Shown: positions 18,116 to 28,184, counted from the first letter of the stretch. The stretch is DNA of 64,000 nt from JAPOXR01 sp965221815 (GCA_965221815.1 OZ244915.1:1736001-1800000), one strand, 5' to 3'. Numbers and translations: made by a program. Notes: generated from the letters alone by a model not told the origin.

Positions 18116-19426
18116 TCACCTTTTTGAGCGGAGTTTGGCGAAATATTCCAGGCGTCTCTTCAGATCACGCTCAAATCCGCGCTCGACCGGCATCAGGTAG
18201 GACTTTCGTTTCATTCCATCCGGGAAACAATTTTGCCCGGAAAATGCATCTGGTGAATCATGATCATATTGATAGTTGGCGCCGTAGCCAAACTCCTTCA
18301 TCATTTTGGTGGGCGCATTGAGAATATGTTTCGGGGGTGGCAAAGAACCGGTTGAACGGGCATCGCGCTGTGCTGCGCTGAACGCCTTGTAGGCCGCATT
18401 CGATTTTGGCGACAGGGCCAGATACGCGACCGCCTCGGCAATACCCAATTCGCCCTCCGGACTCCCGAGCCTTTCATAATTCTCCCAGGCCGCCAGACAG
18501 AAGGACAAGGTCTGGGGATCGGCAAGTCCAATATCCTCGGTTGCCATCCGTGTCACGCGCCTGAGGATATAGCGCGGATCTTCGCCACCATGCAGCATCC
18601 GGGCGAGCCAGTAGAGTGCGGCATCCGGATCAGAGCTGCGGACTGACTTATGCAAGGCAGAAATCAAATTGTAATGCCAGTCGCCGGATCGATCATAACT
18701 CGTTGAACGCCGTGCGACAGTCGCTGCAACCTGCGCGGCATTGAACTCTGTGTCGGGCGCCTCCAGCCAAATCTGTTCCGCCAGGTTGATCAATGCCCGC
18801 CCATCTCCATCAGCCAACTGAATCAATTGCGCCCTCCCGGCTGCGGTCACGGGCAGTTGGCAGTTGAGGCGCTTCTCGGCGCGACACAGCAACGCATCAA
18901 GGTCTGATTCGGTCAGATGATGCAATGGAAGGACTTGCAGACGCGACAGCAAGGCCGGATTGAGCTCAAATGATGGATTCTCGGCGGTGGCAGCAATCAG
19001 CGTGAAGGAACCATCCTCGAGACCTGGCAGAAACCCATCCTGCTGACTGCGGTTGAAACGATGAATTTCATCAACAAATATGAGCGTGCCGGCCCCATCC
19101 TGGCGTCGCAATCGTGCCTCACTGAAAATCCTGCGTAATTCTGCCGTGCCCGACTCGACCGCACTTATCTGCACCAGTTCCTGATCGGAATTCGCTGCCA
19201 GCAATCGCGCCAGAGTCGTTTTTCCACATCCCGGTGGTCCCCAGAATATCAGGGATGTGACCGTCTTTGCCGTTATCAGCCGACGGAGCGGACCGCCATC
19301 CGTCAGGAGATGTTGCTGCCCAAAGACGTCTTCGAACTTTGCCGGGCGCAGAATATCAGCGAGAGGGCGCGAATCCTCGGAGCGGCCAGATTTAAAACCG
19401 CGTGCCGTCCGGGAACCCTGCGGCAT
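18116..19426 (-). CDS. rarA: Replication-associated recombination protein A (RarA/MgsA)
   Basis: AAA+ ATPase acting at stalled replication forks. 436 residues from MPQGSRTARG. LADILRPAKFEDVFGQQHLL opens the domain. Walker A GPPGCGKTT and Walker B LIFVDEIHRFN are clear, and the adjacent RSQQDGFLPGLEDGSFTLI with AATAENPSFELNPALLSR is typical. A C-terminal tetramerisation domain ends with MPVERGFERDLKRRLEYFAKLR. Starts 55 bases after rplQ with no convincing terminator between, so partial read-through from the alpha operon is likely. Confidence 0.93.
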   Translation of the reverse strand: MPQGSRTARGFKSGRSEDSRPLADILRPAKFEDVFGQQHLLTDGGPLRRLITAKTVTSLIFWGPPGCGKTTLARLLAANSDQELVQISAVESGTAELRRIFSEARLRRQDGAGTLIFVDEIHRFNRSQQDGFLPGLEDGSFTLIAATAENPSFELNPALLSRLQVLPLHHLTESDLDALLCRAEKRLNCQLPVTAAGRAQLIQLADGDGRALINLAEQIWLEAPDTEFNAAQVAATVARRSTSYDRSGDWHYNLISALHKSVRSSDPDAALYWLARMLHGGEDPRYILRRVTRMATEDIGLADPQTLSFCLAAWENYERLGSPEGELGIAEAVAYLALSPKSNAAYKAFSAAQRDARSTGSLPPPKHILNAPTKMMKEFGYGANYQYDHDSPDAFSGQNCFPDGMKRKSYLMPVERGFERDLKRRLEYFAKLRSKR

Positions 19427-19481
19427 GAACAACGTCAGTCAGTTATCGATTGATTTCGACCCCGCGCAAAATCGGGCGCGC

Positions 19482-19904
19482 CTACGAGTCATCCTCGTCT
19501 GTCTCTTCGGTCGTCCGCATCCGGTCAGCAGCGCCCTTGGCGTCCGGGTCGCGGTCAATGAATTCAATGATCGCCATCGGTGCTGAATCGCCATAGCGAA
19601 AACCGGCCTTGAGAACGCGCGTGTAGCCACCATGTCGATTCTGGTAACGCGGTCCCAAAACGTCAAACAATTTCGTCACATGCTGATTCTGGATCAGTCG
19701 CGATGCGGCCTGGCGACGCGCATGGAGATCACCGCGTTTTCCCAGGGTAATCAGCTTCTCAACGATCGGCTTGAGTTCTTTTGCCTTGGGCAGGGTCGTC
19801 CGGATCTGCTCATGTTCAATCAACGAGCCTGCCATATTGGCAAACATCGCCTTGCGATGCTCGCTCGTACGGTTGAGATGGCGGTAGCCACTCTTATGAC
19901 GCAT
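19482..19904 (-). CDS. rplQ: 50S ribosomal protein L17
   Basis: 140 residues. MRHKSGYRHLNRTSEHRK is the near-invariant N-terminus; KRGDLHARRQAASRL and RHGGYTRVLK follow. The end is a short acidic tail (TDEDDS). Last gene of the alpha operon, 76 bases after rpoA, as in most proteobacteria. Confidence 0.97.
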   Translation of the reverse strand: MRHKSGYRHLNRTSEHRKAMFANMAGSLIEHEQIRTTLPKAKELKPIVEKLITLGKRGDLHARRQAASRLIQNQHVTKLFDVLGPRYQNRHGGYTRVLKAGFRYGDSAPMAIIEFIDRDPDAKGAADRMRTTEETDEDDS

Positions 19905-19980
19905 GGTTCCAACTCGCTCCCTGATTGTTCCGCAGCATCATTTCACTGCGGTTACGCAACCTGCTGTGCAGCGTCAATGC

Positions 19981-20994
19981 TCAATAGCTGCTATCATGCT
20001 GTTTTGACAACTCTTCAAGATTATCCGGCGGCCAGCCTGGATTCTCCATTCCCAAAGACAGGCCAAGATCCGCCAGCATTTTCTTGATCTCGTTCAGCGA
20101 CTTCCGCCCGAAATTGGGCGTCTTGAGCATGTCCGCCTCAGACTTAAGGACCAGATCGCCAATATAAACAATATTGTCATTCTTTAAACAATTGGCCGCG
20201 CGAACCGAGAGTTCAAGCTCTTCGACCTTGCGGAAGAATTCCGGACTATGGAGATCAGTTGTCGGAGCTTCCTCAGATTCGATCGACTGCGGCTCGTGGA
20301 AATTGATAAATGGTTCCAGCTGATCCTGAATGATACGGGCTGCATATGCGAGTGCATCTTCGGGATTGATCGAGCCGTCAGTACTGACCTCGAGCACGAG
20401 TCGGTCATAGTCAAGTATTTCACCTTCGCGAGCGGGTTCAACCTTGTAAGCAACCCGTCGTACAGGCGAGTAGATCGCGTCGATCAGAATCGTCTCCGCA
20501 TCGCCATCACTCACCTGCTGGTCGGCCGTCACATAGCCCTTGCCGACATTCACAGTCAGTTCAGCGTCAAAAGATGCGCCCTCGTCCAAATGGCAAATGA
20601 TATGGTCGGGATTCAGGATCGTAATCCCATTGATACATTCGATATCACCTGCACGCACCGCACCCGCTTCTCTTGCTCTCAGATTCAGACGCCGTGGTCC
20701 TGAGACCTCCATGCGCAACCTGACATCCTTCAGATTGAGGACAATGTCGGTGACATCCTCACGAATTCCCTTGATCGACATAAACTCGTGAACAACGCGA
20801 TCGATACGTACACCGGTCACAGCAGCGCCTTGCAGGGACGACATCAAAACCCGCCGCAGAGCATTGCCGAGCGTCAGACCAAAACCCCGCTCCAGCGGCG
20901 AGACAACAATCTGAGCCTCACAACTTCCGTCCGAACCCGGATTGATGTCGAGACGTTTCGGCTTGATCAGCGCATCCCAATTATTTTGAATCAT
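19981..20994 (-). CDS. rpoA: RNA polymerase alpha subunit
   Basis: 337 residues. The N-terminal dimerisation domain has GFGLTLGNALRRVLMSSLQGAAVT (alpha dimer and beta-binding helix), beginning near residue 34. The C-terminal domain (about 245-320) has LSVRAANCLKNDNIVYIGDLV and TPNFGRKSLNEIKKMLADL, which contact UP elements and activators. Length is normal, which contrasts with the oversized beta-prime subunit encoded in the same window. Confidence 0.97.
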   Translation of the reverse strand: MIQNNWDALIKPKRLDINPGSDGSCEAQIVVSPLERGFGLTLGNALRRVLMSSLQGAAVTGVRIDRVVHEFMSIKGIREDVTDIVLNLKDVRLRMEVSGPRRLNLRAREAGAVRAGDIECINGITILNPDHIICHLDEGASFDAELTVNVGKGYVTADQQVSDGDAETILIDAIYSPVRRVAYKVEPAREGEILDYDRLVLEVSTDGSINPEDALAYAARIIQDQLEPFINFHEPQSIESEEAPTTDLHSPEFFRKVEELELSVRAANCLKNDNIVYIGDLVLKSEADMLKTPNFGRKSLNEIKKMLADLGLSLGMENPGWPPDNLEELSKQHDSSY

Positions 20995-21074
20995 TGCATA
21001 TCTCCAAATTCGGTCGGCGCCTCGCTTTCGCGGCGCAAATGTCGAGAATCCAAGCGATCGCGCGGAGCGATCAA

Positions 21075-21464
21075 CTAAACGCGGCGACGTTTGGGTGGGC
21101 GGCAGCCATTATGGGCGATCGGGGTCACATCACGGATCGCTGTGATCGTAAAGCCCGCAGCTGCAAGTGCCCGCAGGGCACTTTCACGCCCCGAGCCGGG
21201 ACCCTGAACCACAACCTCAAGAGTTTTCACTCCATGTTCGGCGGCTTTTCTGGCAACATCTTCTGCCGCCTGCTGCGCTGCATAAGGGGTTGATTTTCGT
21301 GACCCCTTGAATCCCATCGTGCCGGCCGATGACCAAGCGATCGCATTACCCTGCATATCGGAAATTAAGATCTTGGTATTGTTGAATGATGAACTGACAT
21401 GGGCGACCCCCGTGGGGATGTTCTTGCGCCCTTTTCGCCGACCGCGGCCTCGTTCTACTGCCAA
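21075..21464 (-). CDS. rpsK: 30S ribosomal protein S11
   Basis: 129 residues: GVAHVSSSFNNTKILISD, SSAGTMGFKGSRKSTPYAAQ and the C-terminal RDVTPIAHNGCRPPKRRRV. Platform protein of the small subunit. 14 bases after rpsM, 80 before rpoA. Confidence 0.97.
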   Translation of the reverse strand: MAVERGRGRRKGRKNIPTGVAHVSSSFNNTKILISDMQGNAIAWSSAGTMGFKGSRKSTPYAAQQAAEDVARKAAEHGVKTLEVVVQGPGSGRESALRALAAAGFTITAIRDVTPIAHNGCRPPKRRRV

Positions 21465-21478
21465 TTTTTGACTCTCCG

Positions 21479-21847
21479 CTACTTCTTCTTACCGGCAATC
21501 GGTCTTGCCGGACCTTTACGTGTCCGCGCATTGGTATGCGTCCGCTGTCCCCGAACCGGTAACCCACGGCGATGACGGAGACCACGATAACAACCGAGAT
21601 CCATCATCCGCTTGATATTGATCTGAACTTCCCGTCTCAAAGCGCCTTCAACCATGTAATTCCGGTCAATATGCTCACGCAACAACAGCACTTCACTGTC
21701 ACTGAGATCATTAAGTCGCCGTGACTGATTGATTTTCAAGGTCTCACAGATATTGCGAGCCGTCGCATGTCCGATACCATAGATGCTGGTGAGCGCGATA
21801 GGAACACGCTTCTGAGTGGGAAGATTAACACCTTGAATACGCGCCAA
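21479..21847 (-). CDS. rpsM: 30S ribosomal protein S13
   Basis: 122 residues: MARIQGVNLPTQKRVPIAL, SIYGIGHATARNICE and the basic tail RGLRHRRGLPVRGQRTHTN. It sits at the head of the small-subunit genes and contacts tRNA and the central protuberance. In related genomes adk lies immediately upstream; here the next upstream gene is dctM, so this operon needs its own promoter. Confidence 0.97.
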   Translation of the reverse strand: MARIQGVNLPTQKRVPIALTSIYGIGHATARNICETLKINQSRRLNDLSDSEVLLLREHIDRNYMVEGALRREVQINIKRMMDLGCYRGLRHRRGLPVRGQRTHTNARTRKGPARPIAGKKK

Positions 21848-22467
21848 TAGTGTCGTCCTTTTCCTACTGTTCCTGCAATTTCCAACTCACACCAACAAGC
21901 GACCATCTGACCTTGTGCAAAGGATCGCAGGGATCACGCCACCAACCTGCAGCAGCAATGTGATTGAAATTTGAAAAAACGGGTCTGTCTTTCGCCATGC
22001 CGCCCTTACCGATTTTGATTTCCACAGTCAAGGGGTTCACAGAAAAAATTTACCGAATGCGCCTGACTTCATGAAATCCACAGCCGTGAGATCGCGAGTC
22101 TCGCCGGGCCGAATTGCAAACCCGACCCAGATTGCCAATCGCACCCGCGAGAACAACGACTTTACCGGTCCAGTTGCGCATCGATCAAAAAAGGCAAGGT
22201 CGGGCTTGCCCGTATTGCTTGACCCGACGAACACCGCAACAAGGACACCGGTCAATTTTGACGGCGATGATCGGCCCGCAGCCTATTGCCGTCAGCACAA
22301 GATTTCCTGATGACATCTTATTCATCGCGCATGGTTTCCGATAACATCGGCAACAGGGCTGCTGACGACAGACATGATGGTCTGCGCACGCGTGATGGGC
22401 CGTGCCGCCGCGACGGCCGTAGACATCATACCCGTCATGCGGAGTCAATCCCTGTGAAAACGCAAGC
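21848..22467 (-). promoter_or_regulatory. Noncoding interval upstream of rpsM, expected to hold the alpha-operon promoter
   Basis: 620 bases without a supported gene between dctM and rpsM. It contains the dctM terminator (22187-22210). Downstream of that, toward rpsM, TTGACT (22026-22031, read on the minus strand) lies 17 bases from TAAGGG (22003-22008). This is a possible but weak sigma-70-type pair. Some promoter must exist here because rpsM is cut off from adk. Confidence 0.4.
22187..22210 (-). terminator. Rho-independent terminator of the TRAP operon
   Basis: On the minus strand GGCAAG, loop CCCGAC, CTTGCC, then six T residues. It lies 258 bases past the dctM stop and insulates the alpha operon from TRAP transcription. 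Confidence 0.75.
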
Positions 22468-23916
22468 CTAATCCCCATACGCGACCGATGGGAGCCACGT
22501 CGTCAGTGCCGGGAACTGGAACACGATCATCAACCCGACGAGTTGCAACACAACAAAGGGGATGATGCCACGATAGATATGTCCAAGTGTCACACCCGGC
22601 GGACACACGCCCTTCAAATAGAACAGAGCGAAGCCAACTGGCGGGGTCAGAAACGATGTCTGCAACGTGACGGCGGCCAGAATCGCAAACCAGACGATGG
22701 ACGGGTCACGAACCTGATCAAAACCCGGAACGTCAAGATCAAGACCCAGGATGACCGGCAGCATCAGTGGCATGACGATAATGGTAATCTCAATCCAGTC
22801 AAGGAGGAAGCCGAGCAAAAAGATAATTGACAGGATAAAGAGAACCGTCAGGTAGGGATCATCAAAGGCCGAAAGAACCAGGCCCTCAATGATCTCATCG
22901 CCGCCATAGCGACGCAGGACAAAAGCAAAGAAATTTGCGGCAAGAAAAATACCGATAATGTAACCGGTGGTGTTGACCGTCGAATAACTGACTTCGCGCA
23001 TCACTTTGAAATTCAGCTTCCCATTCACCAAAGCCAGAATGGTGGCACCGAGAGCACCGAGGCCGGACGCTTCTGTCGGTGTTGCGAATCCAGCAAAGAT
23101 GGAACCCAGAACCAACAGGATCAGAAATAATGGCGGCACCACGGCAATCAACACCTCTTTGACCGCCTGCCAGCTGATGTCCTCCCTGTTTTCGGGGGCT
23201 GGCATCGATGACGGGCTGACCAGGCCATATACGACGATAAATACGATGTAGAGCGCCCCGAGAATCAAACCCGGAAAGAATGCCCCCATAAATAAATCGC
23301 CAAGCGAAATCGCCAACTGATCTGACATGATGACCAGCATGATCGAAGGCGGGATCAGTATTCCGAGGGTTCCGGCAGAAGCGACCGTTCCGGTGGCAAT
23401 TGGCTTGCTGTAATTCTGCGCCATCATCGCTGGCAATGCCATGACGCCCAGAAGTGTCACCGAGGCACCAATCACACCGGTTGAAGCCGCGAGGACAATG
23501 CCGATCAACATCACTGTCAAGGAAAGCCCACCGCGCAAACCACCAAACAGCTTCTGCATCGAGTGCATCATGCGCTGTGCAACGCCCGACTGATCAAGCA
23601 TCAGCCCCATAAAAATAAACATTGGCAAAGCAACAAGAACCGGATTCTTGACAATGCCACCAAAAAGTCTGCCGGCAACCGCCCCAAAACGCTGATAATC
23701 GATCCCGGTACGATCAAATTCAATGACATCGCGAAACGCGGCGCGGAACGGATCCAACAGTATTTCTGCGATCAGGGCAAAAACCAGACTCACCCCAACG
23801 AGCGCAAATGCCACGGGCACCCCGCGGAACAGCATGAAAATAAATGTGAGGAACATGGCCAGAATAGCCAGTTCGTTCAATGTCAGAAATTGACCGATGA
23901 ATCCCAGGATGGCCAT
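22468..23916 (-). CDS. dctM: TRAP transporter large membrane subunit (DctM family)
   Basis: 482 residues with about 12 or more hydrophobic helices: LTFIFMLFRGVPVAFALVG near the start, GVIGASVTLLGVMALPAMMA, GILIPPSIMLVIMSDQL and the LTPPVGFALFYLKGV segment near the end, all typical of DctM. It forms the sodium-driven translocation channel with DctQ. It follows dctQ after 82 bases and is the last gene of the dctPQM operon. Confidence 0.93.
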   Translation of the reverse strand: MAILGFIGQFLTLNELAILAMFLTFIFMLFRGVPVAFALVGVSLVFALIAEILLDPFRAAFRDVIEFDRTGIDYQRFGAVAGRLFGGIVKNPVLVALPMFIFMGLMLDQSGVAQRMMHSMQKLFGGLRGGLSLTVMLIGIVLAASTGVIGASVTLLGVMALPAMMAQNYSKPIATGTVASAGTLGILIPPSIMLVIMSDQLAISLGDLFMGAFFPGLILGALYIVFIVVYGLVSPSSMPAPENREDISWQAVKEVLIAVVPPLFLILLVLGSIFAGFATPTEASGLGALGATILALVNGKLNFKVMREVSYSTVNTTGYIIGIFLAANFFAFVLRRYGGDEIIEGLVLSAFDDPYLTVLFILSIIFLLGFLLDWIEITIIVMPLMLPVILGLDLDVPGFDQVRDPSIVWFAILAAVTLQTSFLTPPVGFALFYLKGVCPPGVTLGHIYRGIIPFVVLQLVGLMIVFQFPALTTWLPSVAYGD

Positions 23917-23998
23917 GGTCTAACAAGACCGCCCGGTCAATCGAATGGCCGTTGGAGAGTCATTCATCGCGACACGATTCATCAGTTCGCAGACCAAG

Positions 23999-24802
23999 CT
24001 AGCCCGGCACCTGCCGCCGACCAGCGAAAATGCGGGCGCCGACAATCAGGACAATGGTCAAAATAATGCCAGCCAATACGGTCCATTTCATGGTTTCCGG
24101 CCCAATCTGGAAAGTTCCGAATACCGGAAGCCGACTGATCTCACGGTTCGACAGTTCTGCCGGGCTGGTCAGGCGCATGAACCACCAAATGCCGTAGTAA
24201 GCGGCCAGGTTCATGATGAAGAGGGTTGATGGGAGCGCGACCAGGAGCTGCTTCCATAATGCCGGACGGGTGAGTTTTCCGAGGAACCGAACATAGGCCG
24301 ACCAGGTCGCAACGCCGATGAAGAGAAACGCGATATTCATGAACCACTTCAGCAACCACAGATTATGCAGTCCATTGGGACTGTCTGAGCCTTCGTCATT
24401 TGAGAAAGACTGTATCGCATAAGGCAGCGTGGTGTCCCAACTCAAAATAACGAAGGGCAGAAACAGCCAAACAAGGGCGACAATTTCAATCCGGTATTTG
24501 GTTTCAGGTTCAAACCGGTCGTAGAAGATGTCAACACGAACGTGACTGCCCACCGTGACCGCATAGCCAATCGCGATCAGGGACGCAGAGCCATAGAGCC
24601 ACCATTGCAGGTCATCAAGCCAAGCCTGGTTGAAGCCGGCACTTCGCAGGACAACCTGAGTGCAAATGGCAATCATGAGCAGGGGAAAGAGCCAAGCGAA
24701 GCCGTTCGATAAAAATATGATCAGCCGATCGCCCCGATTATGCTCATGGCGTCCCGCCGTGCTGGGATCAGTCGCAGAAACAATTTCATCGGTTGTGGTC
24801 AC
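23999..24802 (-). CDS. dctQ: TRAP transporter small membrane subunit (DctQ family)
   Basis: 267 residues, longer than the usual 160-200. Hydrophilic N-terminus, then four main hydrophobic helices with the family-like FNQAWLDDLQWWLYGSASLI and GSHVRVDIFYDRF. Two further hydrophobic stretches near the C-terminus explain the extra length, as in the mannitol/chloroaromatic (TakQ-like) subgroup. Encoded between dctP (100-base gap with a weak hairpin) and dctM. Confidence 0.88.
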   Translation of the reverse strand: MTTTDEIVSATDPSTAGRHEHNRGDRLIIFLSNGFAWLFPLLMIAICTQVVLRSAGFNQAWLDDLQWWLYGSASLIAIGYAVTVGSHVRVDIFYDRFEPETKYRIEIVALVWLFLPFVILSWDTTLPYAIQSFSNDEGSDSPNGLHNLWLLKWFMNIAFLFIGVATWSAYVRFLGKLTRPALWKQLLVALPSTLFIMNLAAYYGIWWFMRLTSPAELSNREISRLPVFGTFQIGPETMKWTVLAGIILTIVLIVGARIFAGRRQVPG

Positions 24803-24858
24803 GCGATCCCCTATTCATGCTTGGCAATGACATCCATCTGGCGCATGTCCCGAAAATA

Positions 24859-24881
24859 CGGGGCAGGATACGACCGCCCCG
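24859..24881 (-). promoter_or_regulatory. Weak hairpin between dctP and dctQ
   Basis: CGGGGC (24859-24864) pairs with GCCCCG (24876-24881); on the transcribed strand TATTTTC follows. It may reduce dctQM expression relative to dctP. Only 6 bp, so tentative. Confidence 0.35.
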
Positions 24882-24902
24882 CATCAAGTTTTCAACCTCG
24901 CC

Positions 24903-25949
24903 TTAATTCCTTGGGCGTGGCAAGTAGATATTGTTGAACCAGATCTTGTAGCCTTGACGGAATTCCTGGAGATCATTCCATGCCTTGGCAAAGAACTCGT
25001 CTTCGGCCGCGAGTTCAGCAGCGACCTCATTCCACGCAGCTTCAAAAGCGTCGATCATTTCGGGGTCCCACTGCTTGATCGTCACGCCATGTTCTTCGAC
25101 ATTGGTCACCATGGCCGGGAAGTTCCGCGCTTCGCCTTCAGCAAAGTTATCCGTGATATTCGCCATGCAGGCATACCTGATTTGATTTTGAGATCTCTCA
25201 TCCAGAGCGTCCCAACGATCCTTGTTGATCAACAATTCGAAAAGCGTGGCAGGTTGGTGCCAGCCAGGGAAATAGTTGTATTTCGCGATATTGTAGAAAC
25301 CCAGATTGGCATCAACAAGCGGCATGGAAAACTCGGTTGCATCGATTGCGCCCCGCTCGAGAGCCGGGAATATGTCACCGCCTGCGAGAAGTGACGTCGA
25401 GACACCAAGTTTCTGCATCACTTTGGCACCAAGGCCAAAGAACCGCATATTCAAACCATTCAAATCGTCAAGGGAGGTGATTTCGTTCTTGAACCAGCCT
25501 GACGTCTCTGGCGCATACATCCCGCAAAGTTCCACATGGACATTAAAGTTGTTGGTCTCATACATTTCACGCATCAAAGCCAGACCGTCGTCATACAGCA
25601 TCCACGCCAGAGCCTCACCGGGCTCCGGACCGAACGGAACAGCAGCAAAGAGACCAGCGGCATTCATCTTTCCCTGCCAGTAACCGGATGTCGTGTAAGC
25701 TGCATCAACCGATCCATTTGATACGGCGTCGAGTGCCTCAAGAGCCGGCACCAGTTCACCCGGATCGAAATGTTCGAATTCAACTGATTCAGAAATCGAG
25801 TTGATCTTGTCAACGAAACTGACCCCGGCGGTACCCAGGATCGGCAAGTTCTTTCCGAATGCCGATGTCATTTCAAAAACTTCCTGTGACTGGACCGTCG
25901 TCGCAGAAAGGGCGACAAGACCTGCCGCTGCCAACACTCTAAGTTTCAT
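24903..25949 (-). CDS. dctP: TRAP transporter periplasmic binding protein (TakP-like DctP)
   Basis: 348 residues with a signal peptide (MKLRVLAAAGLVALSATTVQS). The body has FGPEPGEALAWM, LCGMYAPETSGWFKNEI, GLNMRFFGLGAKVMQKLG and SMPLVDANLGFYNIAKYNYF, then PGWHQPATLFELLINKDRWD. These resemble the TakP/FcbT1 group that binds 2-oxo acids or other monocarboxylates. The carboxylate-binding Arg of the family is probably the one in NMRFFG. The exact substrate is inferred only. First gene of the operon, so a promoter is expected in 25950-26200. Confidence 0.9.
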   Translation of the reverse strand: MKLRVLAAAGLVALSATTVQSQEVFEMTSAFGKNLPILGTAGVSFVDKINSISESVEFEHFDPGELVPALEALDAVSNGSVDAAYTTSGYWQGKMNAAGLFAAVPFGPEPGEALAWMLYDDGLALMREMYETNNFNVHVELCGMYAPETSGWFKNEITSLDDLNGLNMRFFGLGAKVMQKLGVSTSLLAGGDIFPALERGAIDATEFSMPLVDANLGFYNIAKYNYFPGWHQPATLFELLINKDRWDALDERSQNQIRYACMANITDNFAEGEARNFPAMVTNVEEHGVTIKQWDPEMIDAFEAAWNEVAAELAAEDEFFAKAWNDLQEFRQGYKIWFNNIYLPRPRN

Positions 25950-26214
25950 TTATACTACTCCATTAGAATTCAAAGGTCGCACCGCCTAACAGATAATTTT
26001 TGTGATGACCAGAAAAATCCCACATAGCGGACAATTGACCGCGATGTCGCCCCGATTGGTCGACGGAATGGATAACTGACTGGCCCTGCTCGCCATCAGA
26101 AGTGGTACGAAGCTTCTCATGGCGGTTGATTCCCGCGCCGGGTCATGCCGCTGAATTCGGGATATCCCACGTCTCCGGGTTGGCGCTCTTTCGGGATCAC
26201 CTTGTCGCTTGGCG

Positions 26215-26610
26215 TTACTTGACGGGTTTCCACAACTGGGAACTGCAGAAGAGTAACAGGCAACCTGAAACCTCCAGGCCTTCCTTCTTTCGAGTCATCG
26301 TTGCGCTGAAAGTCTGATCGCGATCCACCGCGTAGATCTTGCCACCCCCATACCGGCCATTGCCGAGCGGTTTCATATTCCAGATGATCCTGACATTCAG
26401 TGCTGGATCATCCTTGATCTCCTGTCCGGAATCGGCAAACGCACGGCGCACCACGCCACAGACCTTCTCTTCGCACGGATAGATTTCGACATGCGCATAT
26501 CCCCCATTATTGCCCGCGAGGGTCTGATAAATCCCGAAAACCGATTCCGCCCCGACAGCGACGGGAAATATCGTCAGCGCGATGACTGCAAATGTCCGAA
26601 GAACGCGCAT
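26215..26610 (-). CDS. Secreted DUF2147 protein
   Basis: 131 residues from the ATG at 26610. A signal peptide (MRVLRTFAVIALTIFPVAVGAES) is followed by FGIYQTLAGNNGGYAHVEIYPC, CGVVRRAF, IIWNMKPLGNGRYGGGKIYAV and a C-terminal SGCLLLFCSSQLWKPV. This is the layout of DUF2147 proteins, small lipocalin-like periplasmic proteins of unknown role. Four cysteines could form two disulfides. A longer frame starting at 26877 would add 89 unrelated residues. No operon partner. Confidence 0.8.
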   Translation of the reverse strand: MRVLRTFAVIALTIFPVAVGAESVFGIYQTLAGNNGGYAHVEIYPCEEKVCGVVRRAFADSGQEIKDDPALNVRIIWNMKPLGNGRYGGGKIYAVDRDQTFSATMTRKKEGLEVSGCLLLFCSSQLWKPVK

Positions 26611-27040
26611 GGGGTCCCCTCTCCCAAACCGAGGTTCGCATTCATAGCACCCGCAATCGGGTCCGTATGGCTGCAGATTAAAACCCTGGATTTGGAATTT
26701 CAAATGGCAACACCGTCGAAGGGAGTGATTCCTGACCCTTGCGCGATCTGTCCCTCCCTGTAGTGTGATGTGGTGGAGATGACCTGCCCGGAGATTGAAG
26801 CGGCGGGGTGGGTGATTGCCGCGGCGAAAAACGCAGGGGAAACCGCCAGCGTCGGCCATGTGGGATGGCCTGGACAACTGGCTGGCGGGGCAGCTAGCGC
26901 AAATAAATAAGTATGAGCTATCGATGCCTTCGCCTCTCGGAGTGTTTGCGAAAAAATCGCAAATTGCTCATGAAACGCGGTTCAGATGATTTTCAGCAGA
27001 GAGCGGGATATTCCCCCGGTGGAATCAACAGGAAATTGAG
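26611..27040. other. Interval without supported gene
   Basis: 430 bases between two divergent genes; must hold promoters for both. GGGAGTGATTCC at 26721-26732 equals 12 bases of the ISKra4 element end, but nothing else of the element is present. Confidence 0.35.
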
Positions 27041-28166
27041 GTGACGACAATCATAAAGACCGGAAGAGTCGCTGTAGCGGCGATGTTCCTGACAGTTTAC
27101 GGAAGTGGAGCCTATGCATATGATTGCAAATCTCCAGATATGAATGTCATCCAAGCGATAGAAAAGGCTCAAGACAGAGCTTCTGGTGGGAGTGCGGCTA
27201 CAGCTCGAAACATCATTGGAAACGGGGGCCAGCAACGCTTCGGGATATTCAACACTCACAGATAGCAGTGTCTGCGAGTGCTGGTCTGACTATTGCCTAA
27301 CCGAACCCCCGAACAGTGATGTCACCGCCAGCCCGAAAACCGCCCCAAAACCGACACCCAAACCGGTTGATGAGAATGTCAGGACCATCCAGGCGATGCT
27401 CAATAGCTGCGGCTTCAACGCAGGGTCGGAGGATGGTCTCTGGGGTCGCAAGACCGCATCTGCCGCGGCGAAGTTCGTTTCGGCGCACGGTGGAACCCCG
27501 TCAAGTGACAAGTCAAGCCTCATGGCGCAGGTGGATGGTCACCGGATCGGCGATGCCGGGCCCTGTCCCGGCGATACAGCCGCTGTAGCGGAGGAACCTG
27601 AACCCCGCCCGGAAACCGGGACAGGTCGGGATGTGGAAAAGGCTCAACAGATCCTAGACGCGGCCAGCGATGATGACCCGCCCGATCTGAGGGGTCTTGA
27701 TCTCGCCGGGGGTGATTTCTCCGGTCGGAGTTTCCGGGGCGGAAAACTGAACAACACAGACTTGACCGACACCAACATGAGCAAAACCGACCTGTCAAAC
27801 ACGGACATGACAGGTGCGAAACCCAAGAGAACGAACTTCAGATTCGCAAAGTTTGACGGGAGCAAGCTCGACAATCTCGATGCCCGGGACAGCATCATGA
27901 CAGGGGTCTCACTGGCCGGAGCCAGTATTCGCGGCTTGCGCTGGAGCGCCGCCACCAACCTGACCCTGACACAACTGGCGGCAGCCCAGGTCAGCGTGGC
28001 CCATTGGGTGAAAGCTCTCACCGAAGAAAACATCAGCAATATCACCGAAAGATTCCAGAACGCGACCGACAAGATCATATCGGGAGGAGACAAATTACTT
28101 CCGATCTCGGTGGAAGACGATGGCAGCTTCCGCCTGGGTGCCCCGAAATATTTCAAGGACGAATAG
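27041..28166 (+). pseudogene. Secreted pentapeptide-repeat protein with peptidoglycan-binding-like domain, frameshifted
   Basis: The first frame (27041-27265) encodes a signal peptide and SPDMNVIQAIEKAQDRASGG. The second frame, reaching 28166, encodes a proline-rich linker, a PG_binding_1-like segment (VRTIQAMLNSCGFNAG...DGLWGRKTASAA), then pentapeptide repeats (LRGLDLAGGDFSGRSFRGG, LTDTNMSKTDLSNTDMTGA). Dropping one G from the GGGGG run at 27224-27228 joins the frames as NIIGNGASNASGYS. Intact, this would be an exported protein of about 375 residues. The function of the repeats is unknown. Confidence 0.65.
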
Positions 28167-28184
28167 GCCTGACCCCCTCCCCCC

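Noticed and set aside
22185..22478. 97-codon cysteine-rich minus-strand frame after dctM
   Set aside because: Overlaps a clear terminator, has no family match, and looks like chance openness.
26721..26732. 12-base match (GGGAGTGATTCC) to the ISKra4 element end
   Set aside because: No further terminal-repeat or element sequence follows; could be chance.
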